Below, one piece after another: positions 13,402-24,980 of a stretch of 64,000 nt of DNA. How positions within the stretch are numbered: the stretch's first letter is position 1; every line of letters begins with the position of its first letter. This DNA is from Leptobrachium leishanense (taxonomy: Eukaryota; Chordata; Amphibia; Anura; Megophryidae), in assembly GCA_009667805.1 (NCBI GenBank), contig CM019064.1, positions 387,686,049-387,750,048 of the forward strand. The letters are read 5' to 3'. A model generated the notes under the pieces. That model did no database searches, was not told where the DNA came from, and saw nothing but the letters and a program-made list of their open reading frames with translations. Both the position numbers and the translations under genes were made by a program.

Positions 13402-16216
13402 TTATCCCATGACATAATCTTTCAGTCTTTCAGGAAGGCGTGTCACTCTTCCAGCTCTTGTTGTTATCTGCTGAGATTCTGTAGAATTTACAGGGACTAG
13501 GGCTCCTTGGTCTCCATCTAAATTTGACACTTCAGTCTCTGAGTCTGTATGTTCTGCCATTGTTGTTTCCGCTCCTCGCACAGGTACAAGCAGCTGGGGC
13601 TCTATGTGGTCTTGATCACCTGTGGTATCCCTCCTGAGATGACGGCGGTTTCTCCTGTACTTTCTGCCATCAGGTCTGGCAACCACATATGATCTTGGCT
13701 CAGGACCTATGGATGATATTGTGGCAGGCTGCCAACCAGCTGTTGTCTCCATTAGGACTGCATCCCCTTTATGGAAGGGTAGTAGTGACTTGGCACCATG
13801 GTCATAATACACCTTCTGCCTGCGCTGCAATTCTCTCAGTTGTTGGTGTGCATGCTGTGGGATCCGTGGCTGTAATGCAGCAGCAACAACCGGTAACTTG
13901 GTCCTCAGCACCCGGCCATTAGAAGTTGTGCTGGAGAGTAGGCCATACCAGTGACTGGGGTGTTGCGCAACTCCAGAAGCCCTATATGAGGATCTACTCC
14001 TGATTCCCATGCCTTTTGGAGCACGAGTTTGATCGTTTTTACAGTCCTTTCAGCTAGTCCATTAGACTGGGGGTAGCCAGGACTAGAATGAGTAAACTTT
14101 ATACCCCATTTGGCAGCAAAGTCCTTCACCTCAGCACTCGCAAAGGGTACATGGTCGCAGATGATTTCTGTTGGGATGCCATGTCTACTAAGGGTTTCTT
14201 TCAGTTTACCAATCACCGACAATGCTGATTTATCAGACAGCTTTAACACTTCTGGGTACTTGGAGAAATAGTCCACCACCACAAGGAATGAGGCTCCTCG
14301 CCACTCAAAAATGTCCGCTGCCAGTTTTTGCCAAGGAAGGTGAGGAATTGTGTGTGAGAGTAATGGCTCTTTTTGATTCGCTGGTTGGTGGCTAGCACAA
14401 ATCTTGCAGGTCTCTACCATGTGCTGTATGTCCTTGGACATGCTGGGCCAGAACAGGATCATCCGAGCCCGCATTTTGGTTCTCTGTATCCCTTGATGGC
14501 ATTCATGCAAACTGTCCAGAATTTTCCTGCGAGCATTCTGAGGTACCACAATCTTGTCACCAAGCAATAGGAGAGCATCCTCCATGCGGAGCAAGTGCTT
14601 ACATTGCCAAAACGGCTGTAGACTTAGACGAAGCTGCTTTTTCCTTTGTGGCCAACCTTGAGATAGAATTTCTTTAATGGCAGATAGGTCTGCATCTTCT
14701 GCTGTGGAAGTCTGTAAATAAGATAGCATATCAGCTCCAATAGTTTCTGATACTGACAGCGTATAAACAACCCTTTCCTCTGATAGCATGTCCTCTTCTT
14801 GCTCTGGCGGATCCACAGTAGCCCTAGAAAGGGCATCAGAAATATGCATGTCACGTCCAGGAGTGTAAACAATCTCTAGGTCATATCGTTGCAGTTGTAA
14901 GAGCATACGCTGGAGCCTTGCTGGCGCTTTGCTCAATGGTTTAGTGAGAATTGCTTCAAGAGGCTTGTGGTCAGACTGAACTGTGACTGTTTTGCCGAAT
15001 ACAAACTGGTGGAACTTTTTTGTTGCATACACAATGGCCAATAGTTCTTTCTCTATCTGGGCATAATTCTGCTCTGTGGTAGTCATTGCTCTAGATGCAT
15101 AAGCTATGGGGCAGTTATCCTGAAGTAAGCACGCTCCAAGACCTGACTTAGACGCATCTGCCTGAATCACCACTGCTTTTGTTGGGTCAAAAAATCGCAA
15201 TACTGGAGCCTCAATCAGTGCCTGTTTTAAAGATTGTACCGCTTTAGCATGCTCCGGACCCCACTGCCACAAAATATCCTTGCAAAGAAGCTTCCGCAAC
15301 GGCGCTGTAATCTCTGCCTCCCCAGGTATGTATTGTGCAAGATACCGGACCATGCCCAAAAATCTCTGTAGCCCTTTTTTGTCCTCAGGGTCGGGCATTT
15401 TGCTAATTGCCTGGACCTTCTCCATATCAGGTTGAACACCAACAGGGGTGATGACATGTCCCATATACCGGACTTCTGATACTTTGAATTGAATTTTGTC
15501 TGGGTTGAACTTGATGTTCTCTTCTAATGCTCGATTCAATACCTGGTGGAGAATCTGATCATGTTCCTCATGTGATGTAGCAGCAATAATCATGTCATCA
15601 GCTATGATATGTACACCTGGGATGTCCCCAAAAATCTCCATATTCTTCTGCTGAAATACTTCACTGGCTGACTTTATACCAAATGGCATCCTGCAAAATC
15701 TAAATCGCCCCCATGGGGAGTTAAAAGTACACAGTTCAGATGACTCTTTGTCTAATTTAACTTGCCAGTAACCATCCTTTTCATCAAGGATGGTGAATAC
15801 GGTTTTGCCTGCAAGTTGACTCTGTACGTCCTCTGCGGTAGGGATATTGAAGTGGTGCCGCTTTATAGCCTTGTTGAGGTCACGAGGGTCCAAACATACC
15901 CTCAAAGTGCCATTCTTCTTTTCTGTAACAACGAGGCTGTTCACCCAATCAGTGGGGGTGTGTACTCTAGCAATGATCTGATCTTTTTCTAATTTCATGA
16001 GAGTCCTTTCAGCAGTAATGGTTGATTCCAGTGTGTGGTAAACTTCTTGGCCTTCCTCCCCCAGAACATGCAGGACTATGGCAATCTGGGTTTTCTGCTC
16101 CTTTTATGAAGCTCAACTGCCTCAGCATAAATTAAAAAGCTTTGCTCCCATCTCCTCCAGTTTTCACTCACATTTCCAGTGAACTGGAGAGCTTCTGGCG
16201 GTCTGAAAATCTCCAT
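13402..16216 (-). pseudogene. Gypsy gag-pol remnant (reverse transcriptase, RNase H, integrase)
   Basis: Gag starts at 16216 (MEIFRPPEALQFTGN) and after about 70 codons and one frameshift runs into the reverse transcriptase. A 697-codon open frame (15998-13905) holds RT with LDEKDG and the catalytic IADDM near residue 133, RNase H with QADASKSGLG near 270, then an integrase with an H-H-C-C zinc region (HECH...CKIC) and the D, D and E core positions. The usual DNG at the second Asp is altered to DHV. A frameshift near 13915 moves the integrase C-terminus to another frame, which ends at 13402. In the family these enzymes copy RNA into DNA and integrate it. This copy is defective in cis. Confidence 0.88.
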
Positions 16217-16300
16217 GCTGATGCTGGATAAACTGCAAACAAGATCCTTATCACGATGGCTTTCTTCAGGCAAGTGATAGGTCCATTACTTCTGACACCA

Positions 16301-16395
16301 TGTAGTGTTTTCTGTGTGCATATTAACAGGAGCAATCACCAGTTTGTGACATGTTCATAGAGCAGCTCTTTATTCAGCTCAGATCCAATACAACA
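16301..16395 (-). repeat. 5' LTR of the Gypsy element
   Basis: 95-bp copy of the repeat at 13111-13205, directly followed by the GAGGT target duplication. Confidence 0.85.
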
Positions 16396-17569
16396 GAGGT
16401 TTTAGTTTGTTTCAATGGCAATTGCAACGTAAGCTCACTCGCCCCTTCAAGGCACCTCTTTATAGAGTGAGTACCTAACCAATGTAACCAAAAAGCTGCT
16501 CTACTGAGCAGCTCCATGCCCCTCCTGCTGCTTTTCAGCTAAGGAGAGGCAGAGAGATGGTGGGTTTTATTTATACACGCACCAAACACTTCCCATTTGG
16601 GGTTAAAAACAAAAACATGGAAAGAGGAACAGCAGCAAAACGACAAACTGGTGTTAGAAGCATAATATACATACATACAGAAGAAATGGCGTCGCGCCCA
16701 TTTTTAACTGGGCTGTTACTTCTGACTGTTGCAGCCGCTCCGGTGAGTATGGGCGCGACACCATTTTTTCTGTATGTATGTATATTATGCTTGTAACACC
16801 AGTTCGTCATTTTGCTGCTGTTCCTCTTTCCATGCTTTTGTTTTTAACCCCAAATGGGAGTGTTTGGTGCGTGTATAAATAAAACCCACCATCTTTCTGC
16901 CTCTCCTTAGCTGAAAAGCAGCAGGAGGGGCTTGGAGCTGCTCAGTAGAGCAGCTTTTTAGTTACATTGGTTAGTTACTCACTCTATAAAGAGGTGCCTT
17001 GAAGGGGCGAGTGAGCTTACGTTGCAATGGCCATTAAAACAAATTAAAACCTCATAGTGCTTTGTTGTACATGGAATACATAGAAACGAGCTCAGATGAC
17101 ATTTTTCTCTCTTGTTACATTAACTGGGCTGTTACTCCTGGCTGTTGCAGCCGCTCCGGTGAGTATGGGCGTGACGCCATTTTTTCTGTATAAAGAGACC
17201 TTTTACAGCAGAATATTCTAATCAACAGGATATTAGACATTGATTTAAAACGGGAATATTTATTAACATTGAAGCCTATGGGATTTGCCTGAATAAACCT
17301 GTCGAATGAAACCACTGAACAGCAGGGCATTACGGCAACTTTTTTCTGCTGGTTTTTGTTGTATGAATAGACGAAGCATTGTTTCTCTATGGGGATTTCA
17401 CTGCCCTCGAACAGGCAACGAACAGGCACCGTATGTGCAGGCAATTCGCCAAGATTTGGCAAACTGTCTGCTCTCTGAATAGCCGAATGGCGAGGAATGG
17501 TAACCGTACGCTGAATTTCACTGCTCGGTTACCTTTCGGCCACAATTCGGATCTCTTTGAATAACCCTG

Positions 17570-19400
17570 ATTGAGATTTCTCTTGTTTTTAAGTATATCC
17601 TGGGTTCTGGAACATTGAATTGTTACAGTTGTTACAGAAATACAAAGTAATAAAATGCAAGATATACAGATTAACAGAAAATAAATATGTAAGAAATATA
17701 TTCACTATGTTACATGTTTACAGGTGCATTCTGTATCGAGGTATGTTAATAGAGATCTCTTAAGTGACTATAGACTGGGGGAAGATTTGATGGCGTCTGT
17801 GAGGTTATTCTATAATTGCGGTGCTCTGTAGGAAAATGAGGATCGAGCCACTTTCTTTTTGTAGTGTGGTATTGCAAGTAAGGTGCTGGTCCTGGATTGG
17901 AGGTTATAGGACGAGGGATCTGCTGGGGGAAGCAGTCTATTCAGGTAGGGAGGTAGCTTCCCAGAAAAGCTCTTAAAAACACAAGGACGGAAAGGTGAAG
18001 GGTGCGTCTGGATTCCAGCGACGGCCAGTTTAGTTCTTTTAACATATCACAATGGTGGGTCATGTAGTTACATTGTAGCACAAAGCGGCAGAATGAGTTA
18101 TACAAATGTAGTAAGTTTCTGAATGTGCGTTAGCGGGGCAGCTGCATACACTACATCTCCGTATTCAATAGCCGTCATTGTTGTACAATCTGCTTTCTTA
18201 CCACGGGGCTCAGGCAGGATTTGTTTCTGTACAGGGCACCTACTTTGGGGTTAAGTTTAGATGAGAGTTTTTCGATGTGGGGGCCAAAGGATAGATTTGG
18301 GTCTAACCACATACCTAGATATTTGAGAGAAGTGACTGTGGTCAACATGTCATTTAATTTTGTCCTGACACATAGATGGGGAGTTTGCAATTTATGTAGT
18401 TTAGGTGCTATTCCTAAGGGGTGCCGGACAAAATCCCTACAGCCAGGTTCCCTAATGCCAACATCCCGACGGCCAACTTCCAGACAGAACAAGTGCCGGA
18501 CATCCCAACTTCCCTACACGGCCAACTTCCAGACATCCATAATCCCGGCGACTAACCCTAATACTAACAGCCTAACCCTAGGTTTAAGGGGGTAAGGACT
18601 AGGTTTAGGGGGGTTAGGGCTAGGTTAGGGGGTTAGGGTTAAGGCTAGGTTAGGGTTAAGGCTAGATTAGGGCTAGGTTTGGGGGTTAGGGTTAGGGCTA
18701 GGTTTAGGGGGTTAAGGCTAGGTTTAGGGGGTTAGGGCTAGGTTTAGGGGGTTAGGGTTAGGGCTAGGCTTAGGGGGTTAGGGTTAGGGCTAGGTTTAGT
18801 GGGTTACGGTTAGGGCTAGGTTTAGGGGGTTAGGGTTAGGGATAGGTTTAGGGGTTAGGGCTAGAGGGGTTACGATTAAGGCTAGGTTTAGAGGGGTTAG
18901 GGGGTTAGGGCTAGGTTTAGGGGGTTAGGTTTAGGGGGTTAGGGAGTAGGGTTAGTGGTAGCCGCTGGGATTTTGGATGTCTAGAAGTTGGCCGTCAGGG
19001 AGTTGTCTGTGTAGGGAAGTTGGTCGTTTAGGGAAGTTGGCCGTCGGGATTTTGGCATTAGGGAACCTGCTTGTAGGGATTTCGACCCAAACCCGTTCCT
19101 AAGGGCATCGTAACAGTTTTGTCAGTATTTATAAAAAGTTTGTTATCTTTGATCTACTTTTCTACCTCTGTGAGTTGTTCTTGCAGCACGGCCTCCAGCT
19201 GCGGGAGATTTGGTTTGCTGGTATAGATTATGGTGTCTGCGTACATGGGTACAGTTGGTCAGATCATTTATGAATATCGTGAATAGCAGAGGGCCGAGTA
19301 TCGAGCCTTGGGTACATCGCATGTGACTAGTAAGGGGAAGGAAGCGCTGTCAGAAATGGACACATATTGCGATCGATCGGATACATATGATTGGTGCCAC
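17570..19400 (-). pseudogene. CR1/L2-like LINE reverse transcriptase relic
   Basis: Minus-strand translation gives the RT motif QGSILGPLLFTIFINDL near 19300, a YADDT-type motif with one Asp lost (YAD-TIIY) near 19230, and the downstream LKYLGMWLDPNLSFGPHI block near 18300. The tail TTGAGATTTCTC at 17570 joins the piece at 12466-12502. An unrelated element (18421-19095) splits the RT region. Stops and indels show it is dead. The 5' limit is approximate. Confidence 0.75.
18421..19095. mobile_element. MITE carrying a telomere-like TTAGGG minisatellite
   Basis: The ends are inverted: GCCAGGTTCCCTAATGCCAA near 18440 mirrors the TTGGCATTAGGGAACC region near 19050, and both ends repeat CGGCCAACTTCC-type words. 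The core (about 18560-18950) is a degenerate array of GGTTAGGG/GGCTAGGTTTA units. A 10-bp direct repeat TTCCTAAGGG at 18411-18420 and 19096-19105 flanks it. It sits inside the LINE relic. Confidence 0.75.
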
Positions 19401-19596
19401 TTCTAGCGTAGATGTTTATTTAAAATATATTTGTTCAGCTAATTGAAAAACGATATGCCAATAATAAATTGATGTTCGGTTTTCGGTTAGTATTGGCATG
19501 TCAATGAGTATTGAACTAAATTGACAGAGAACACTTTGGGTCAGAAGGTCCTTTGTAGGGAAAGTATTGGGTTGCTTTTCTACCACTGTAGCAGAC

Positions 19597-20517
19597 TGTT
19601 ACGGTGGCCCCCCTCAGGAGCCAAAGGGGGGTCCTTGCTGCTGTGTTTATTAAGCCCTTTAGGCAGGTATGTGTCCTTCTGCATATTGCAGAACCCTGAA
19701 CACAGGATACAACAGAACCAGACAAGACAAGACAGTATGCACACACAAGGAAAGCCCTGCACTGGGGTAAGGTCCTTGAATGTCTTTCTGACTATACAGA
19801 GTACAGGGTGGGAAAATACACAATGAAACAACAGGTTTCAACTAGACTTGACAGGAAGAAATATCTAGCAACAACTGAACAAGAAAGAGATCCTTGAGGT
19901 GGTCTCTATATACTAGAACAATGAGCTGCTGCACGAGATACAATCAACATAAACCAGAAAAACAGACTTGACAGAAATATAGTCAGCAACATGCAGGGCA
20001 GGACTCACATATAGAACTTGAGGTTAGAACTGCAACCAGCAGGGACATACAACAAAACTGGATACCTATGATTAGGACTCACACCAGATAAACAAACAAC
20101 AGAGACTGTAGTGTGGTTCAAACATAAACCAGAATCCTGAATGCCACACAAACAAAACACAAATGGGATCAAGCAAGAGAATAGTCAGTATGCAAAGCCA
20201 AAAGTCATAAACCAGGAAGTCAAAATACAATACCAGGGGTTAAACACAAGAATAGTCAAGATACGTAGCCAGGAATTAAAAACCAAGATATCAAAAATAC
20301 AAAATGCAGAATACAGGAACTCAGCAAGGAAGACCATATACTGGATCAGGGAACAAGTGCACTGATGGCCATTAAATAGAGTAGTGCAGGTCACGTGACC
20401 ACAGGTCTGGTCAGACGCTGAGACTCCAGGACGGAGAGCTAAACAGATTAACCCTAAAAACCAAAAGGGCTGAGAATCGCTCTCAGCACCAGTGGGCCTG
20501 GCTGGGGGAACGTAACA
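19597..20517 (-). repeat. Putative 921-bp LTR of a Gypsy-like element
   Basis: The segment begins TGTTACGG and ends CGTAACA on the plus strand, giving TG...CA borders. Just outside its minus-strand 5' border, at 20518-20530, is a G-rich polypurine-tract-like stretch (ACGGGGGATAC on the minus strand). No second LTR is in the window, so the call rests on border signals only. Confidence 0.5.
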
Positions 20518-20609
20518 GTATCCCCCGTCAAAAGGGCGACCCCTGGCACCCTTAAACAACAACAATAAACAAGCCCCCAGGAAGCCAGGAAACTAGACAT
20601 GAACAACAG

Positions 20610-21431
20610 TCACAACAGGTCCCCATCAGAATCATACAGGCGCTCATCGGAGTCAGAATCCTCCTTTATCACCCTCCAGATGTTGGGGTTTCTCCGGAGC
20701 ACAGCCAAGTGTGCCTCACGAACCAAGACCCCAGAAGGCGTTCGTACATAACCCTTGGGCACAGGGCTCGATTTGGGAAACTTCTTACCGATCAGACTAC
20801 CAGAATCCTGGATTTCCTCATAAAGGGAACGGAGTTTGGTCTCATCAGGTGCAGCACAGAATGTGGCTTCCGCGGGCCTAGAACAGAGCGTGACAACCTC
20901 AGACCTAGAACAGAGCTTGACCTCCTCGGGCCTAGCTGGACTAGAGCTGGTCACCCTCTTGCGTCTCCTTTTTGACCGAGACTTTGTAGAAATAACCATA
21001 CCGCAGGACATGGCACTGGAGGAGGCACTACCAGACGTTTCCATTTGTGCCTTAAAACTAGGTTGAACATAAGTGGACCCACTCTGGGACATGGGCACAG
21101 TGGTCATGTGGCTCGACAAAGTGGTAACAGCTGCCTCGCAGCTCGACATGGAAGGCACCTTGACAGGATCAGGTATAAGTGACATCTCGTTACTTGAACC
21201 AGACAAATCTGGTATCTCGCCAGTAGAACTCATGACTGGCATCCCACCAGGAACAGACATGACAACTGGTCTCCCGCCACGAATGGACATGACTGACACC
21301 GCACCAGGTTCGGGCACCCCACACCCTCTTCCACCCCACACCCCTATGAAGTGTGGTAATCTACCACCCCCCTGGTTATCCTGGAACCTTTCTAGAACAT
21401 TTCTCAGCCTGACTCCCTCACTTTCGCTCAT
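20610..21431 (-). CDS. Unidentified 273-aa ORF next to the 921-bp LTR
   Basis: An open frame of 273 codons on the minus strand that I do not recognise. The N-terminal half is Met/Ser/Gly/Pro-rich with short repeats around MSVPGG and MSIRGG. Residues about 150-165 are strongly basic (KSRSKRRRKR), like a nuclear or nucleic-acid-binding patch. Then come three or four degenerate repeats around ELCSRP-like words, and the end is acidic (EDSDSDERLYDSDGD). It lies just upstream of the putative LTR in the same orientation, so it is probably the 3'-most coding part of that retroelement rather than a host gene. Confidence 0.4.
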   Translation of the reverse strand: MSESEGVRLRNVLERFQDNQGGGRLPHFIGVWGGRGCGVPEPGAVSVMSIRGGRPVVMSVPGGMPVMSSTGEIPDLSGSSNEMSLIPDPVKVPSMSSCEAAVTTLSSHMTTVPMSQSGSTYVQPSFKAQMETSGSASSSAMSCGMVISTKSRSKRRRKRVTSSSPARPEEVKLCSRSEVVTLCSRPAEATFCAAPDETKLRSLYEEIQDSGSLIGKKFPKSSPVPKGYVRTPSGVLVREAHLAVLRRNPNIWRVIKEDSDSDERLYDSDGDLL

Positions 21432-21435
21432 CTGA

Positions 21436-23417
21436 CATTCCAGCTCTCATCCTTGGAGACCTTAACATTCCCATCGACTATCTCTCCAACCTCCTCACCT
21501 CCAAAATGCTCTCTATCACCTCTTCCTTAGACATTACACAGTGGTCCAACTCTCCTACCCACCAAGCTGGCAACACCCTGGGCCTTATTTTCACGAACAT
21601 CTGTACTATTTCTAACTTTTCCAGCATACCTCTCCCGGTTTCCAATCATACCTCCTCTCCTGGGATCTTCTCCTGTTGCCAACCCAGACTCCTGCTTCTA
21701 TCCCCACTCCTCTTCTACCACAAAGGCACCTCGGTGCCCTGAATCCTAAAGCTACTCTCCACCGCTATCCATCCTCTTCTCCTTCCAATCTCAACTTCCA
21801 ACTGCACTGACAAAGCCACTGATATCTACAACTTTGCCCTCTCCACATCACTTGATGAACTTGGTCCTAGCTCTCTCCATCCTACACGCAGGCCTAACCT
21901 CCAACCGTGGCATACTAAATACACAAGCTATCTTTGGCGGTGTTCTAGGGCACCTGAACGTGGTTGGAGAAAGTCTCGCACATCGGCTGACTTCCTGCAC
22001 TACAAATTCATGCTCCATTCCTACAGTCTCGCTCTATCCATCGCTAAACAATCTTATTTCTCATCCCTTATCTCCTCCTTTTCTCTTGATTCTAGACGTC
22101 TGTTTCATACTTTCATTCTTCTGATGCACCCCACTTCCACTCAACCTTCCATAGACCTCACAGCTGTAAGCTTTGCTGACATCTTCACCGATAAGATTAC
22201 TAAACTTACAGGGTTATTCAAAGAGCTCCGAATTGCTGGAGAAAGGTAACCGAACGCTGAAATTCATCGTACGGTTACCTTTCCTGGCCATTCGGCTATC
22301 CAGAGCGCAGGCAATTCGCCAAATCTTAGCGAATTGCCTGAACATACGGTGCCTGTTCGGTGCCTGTTCGAGGGCAGTGAAAACCCCATGAAAAGCACTG
22401 CTTCGCTATTCAGAGAACACAAACCAGCAGTGAAAGGTTCCCTTAATGCCCTGCCATTCGGTGGTTTCATGCGGCAAATTTATTCAGGAGAATCCCATAG
22501 GCTTCAATGTTAAAAATATTCCCGTTTTAATTCAATATCTAATAAACCATTCATTATAAAATTCTGCAGTAAAGAGTCTCTTTATTTATAGATTTTTTAT
22601 GATATTTTAAGCATTTTTATTTTTTTTATTTTTTTTAAAAGTCTGAATTTTTTTGATTTTTTTTAAAGTTTTCTTCTTTTTTCTGTACCAGCCCTCTTTA
22701 TTATCATTCCCTGGACCTCATATATAAATTTCAGACATTTTCGCTCAGTAGTTTCTTTGCAAACAGCGTTTCACTTTCACACATTCATACAAACTGTTTT
22801 CCTAATTTATTCACTGCCTCTTCTGCTGTGTTGAAGGATCGGCTCCTGTTCGGGTTTTTCTGTGGTTTTGGCAGGTTAATCCAGATGTTTTTGAGGGTTT
22901 TCGGCGTGCATTCGGTGGGTTTTGCGGTTCGTTTGCGTCGGGTTTGCGGCAGCCTTTCCCTGCAATTCGGGGACCCTGTGGTGCTTGCTGAATACACCGC
23001 AGGGTCACAGAAATGGGATCGGCAAAGCATACCGAATTGAAGAGAACGAAAAGTCACCGAACGTGCAGTGACTTTTCGAATCTCTTTGAATAACCCTGTT
23101 AGACTAGAAATCTCTTCACTGCCCTCCTCCATTAACCATTCTACTTCATTTAGACAGTCACTCCCTGCCCCCTCTTCTACTGTGTCTTCCTTTCCTCCAG
23201 TCTTCTCTCTGTTCCCCTCATCTTTCTTTTCCCCTTTGCCTCCAAAATCTTAAAATGCCTGGTCCATAACCAGCTCATCGGTGTTCTCACTTGTAACTCT
23301 CTACTTGATCCACACCAATCCGGCGTTCGCTACCAGCACTCCACTGAGACTGTTCTGATCAAGGTGACTAATGATTTAGTTACTGCTAAAAAACAAAGGT
23401 CACTTCTCCTTGTTTAA
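21436..23417 (+). pseudogene. L2-like LINE fragment (endonuclease and start of RT)
   Basis: The plus-strand frame from 21436 encodes an endonuclease-type block with LILGDLNIPIDYLSN and THQAGNTLGLIFTN, matching the GDFN...TH.SG.TLDL pattern of L2/CR1 endonucleases. After the MITE at 22209-23098 it resumes and reaches the early RT block HSTETVLIKVTNDLVTA near 23340-23385. Stops and frameshifts are frequent. The RT catalytic region is missing. Confidence 0.7.
22209..23098. mobile_element. CAGGGTTATTC-type MITE, copy inside the L2 LINE
   Basis: Terminal inverted repeats at both ends and exact TTA duplications (22206-22208 and 23099-23101). It runs inverted relative to the copies at 12503 and 34897. 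It is non-coding apart from chance frames. Confidence 0.8.
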
Positions 23418-24257
23418 AATAATAACAAGATAACCCACTAGTTACTCAGCAAAAACCACTCTGATATCCACTTATCAGTATTAATTAAAACAAAAAGATA
23501 TAAATTCAGTAGTCTTCACGCTATAACAATCTTAAAATATATAAGACATTAAATATCATAAAGTGCTTAAGTAGAATAATTATTCACAAGCAAGTATCTC
23601 TTGTTGTGGCACACCATGCAGTGAAATGACAAACAAAATACACTTCTATTAGATTTTCTATGAAGTTGCAAAGCATGAAACCTGCACAAAGAATAACAAA
23701 TAACAGGTTCTCTATTCACCCTTACCTAGAGTGTGCCATCCCTCTCCTCTTAGCAGGTCCAGATTTAAAACTAGGCAGAGTAGGCATGTGCCTACAGGCG
23801 CCTGCCAAAATGGGGCGCCTTGCTCTGCAATTTACAATCATTTACAATCATTTAGACCACTGTATCTCTGAAGCCCTAATGTAACGAACTGTATAACGCT
23901 CGCACTGAAGTAGCATTGTTTGGATTATAGAGAGCAGATTTTTCAGACAACCAGAGACAGTGAAAACAAAGCTATTCTCCTAAACCAGGGAGTAGACACA
24001 GTCTAGAATCACACTTAAGCTCGATTGGTTTCGTGACCAGAGGACAACTTAGTGCTGTAACATAATCATAATCGATCTGGGAATTAAAAACGGTGAATGA
24101 AATCGTAACTGTAGTAATTTTCTGTTCGTTTGTATATAAAGGTTTACCATGGCATATGAGTTGTGCAGACTGCAGGGCAGTAACCTTAGAGAAAAACCTT
24201 ATTTTCGTAAGTCTTTCGGATCTTACAGATTTCGGAACGTAAATAGTATATGCAGAG
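23418..24257. other. Intergenic DNA with one dispersed-repeat fragment
   Basis: Mostly unrecognised AT-rich sequence. Positions about 23757-23885 match 60366-60460 (shared words AACTAGGCAGAGTA and TTTAGACCACTGTATCTCTG), a hAT-like repeat family. Confidence 0.45.
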
Positions 24258-24341
24258 CTCACAGCATGATAGTCAAACCCACAGTAAGGTGCCTTGTGAT
24301 TAGGTCTTCTATCGGTACGGGCAGCTATCAGAGGCCAGAAG
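24258..24341 (+). repeat. 84-bp segment duplicated at 24981-25064
   Basis: Starts CTCACAGCATGATAGTC and ends GGCCAGAAG. The second copy fills exactly the gap between two hAT termini. The two copies differ at only a few bases. Confidence 0.85.
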
Positions 24342-24666
24342 CGTGAGTAAGATTGTACCAGGAGACAGGCAGGTCTCATACATGCATATCCAAAGCGCAG
24401 CATCGAATCGAACGAACAAACATAAGGGGATAAACCAGAGAATCGTCAAGTAGCAAGCTGGGTCAAAATACGTAATCAAGGTAGTCAGACAGAAATGGGT
24501 CGGCAACAAATCAATAAGTCTCAATAACAAACAGGCGATGCGGGAAGTAAACTCCATATCAGGGCGATGTGGCAACTCCTCGCGCCCTGCTTTAAACCTG
24601 GCGGCACCTCATGACCACACCAAGCCCTGCCCCCTCAGATGCCGATCAGCCATCATGGAATGCAGG

Positions 24667-24980
24667 CACGATATTTGAAGGAATTTTTCATTTTTATTTT
24701 TAACCCTTATTTCATGGAAAACTCACTGTTCCTTTAAAAACGTATTTTTTTAAACTTTTTGTCCTTGTTTCCTGTCCCCCAGGGCACTACCCGGACCCTC
24801 ATACACCTTTTATGGCAAATATCTTGTATATATGCCATCTTGGAGGGCACTCTAAAAATCAAACTTTTGAGTCCCATTGACTTGCATTGAGTTCGGTTCG
24901 TGTTCGAGTTCGAACTCGAACTTTTGAAATTGTTCGAGTTCGAATGCGAACTGAACACGGGGGTGTTCCGCTCATCCCTA
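24667..24980 (+). mobile_element. hAT 3'-end fragment
   Basis: Matches the last 300 bp of the hAT element at 28386-33962, including the TTCGAGTTCGAAC-rich subterminal region and the terminal CTCATCCCTA at 24980. The left side is truncated. It is non-coding. Confidence 0.7.

Larger units (their letters stand above)
13111..16395 (-). mobile_element. Ty3/Gypsy LTR retrotransposon, short internal-deletion form
   Basis: Two 95-bp direct repeats, 13111-13205 and 16301-16395, begin TG and end CA, differ at one base, and are flanked by exact GAGGT duplications (13106-13110 and 16396-16400). Just inside the 5' LTR on the minus strand is a primer-binding-site-like TGGTGTCAGAAGT. The 3285-bp element lacks most of gag, the zinc knuckle, the protease and the start of the reverse transcriptase. 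Near-identical LTRs mean a recent insertion. Confidence 0.9.
13050..17190. mobile_element. Large foldback element interrupted by a Gypsy element
   Basis: The segment 16396-16690 reappears inverted at about 16755-17040, and 13050-13110 reappears inverted at about 17046-17112, so removing the Gypsy element restores a continuous palindrome with arms of more than 300 bp. Near-identical words TAAAGAGACTTTTT (about 13036) and TAAAGAGACCTTTT (17191) flank it, a probable target duplication of about 14 bp. The central unit at about 16715-16775 is repeated at 17120-17190. It has no coding capacity. Confidence 0.65.
12503..17569. mobile_element. MITE with CAGGGTTATTC ends, split by later insertions
   Basis: Terminal inverted repeats CAGGGTTATTCAAAGAG (12503) and CTCTTTGAATAACCCTG (to 17569) bound a non-coding family of about 0.9 kb also seen at 22209-23098 and 34897-35807. 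The better-preserved copies have 3-bp flanks (TTA or TAT), suggesting a PIF/Harbinger-like origin. This copy lies in the LINE tail and is itself interrupted at about 13050 by a foldback element. Left part 12503-13049, right part 17191-17569. ORFs across its left part are chance frames. Confidence 0.7.

Noticed and set aside
16557..16810. 79-codon frames on both strands
   Set aside because: They sit at the centre of the foldback and arise from its palindromy.
18560..18950. True telomere or chromosome-fusion site
   Set aside because: The TTAGGG-like units are degenerate and lie between inverted ends with target duplications inside a LINE.
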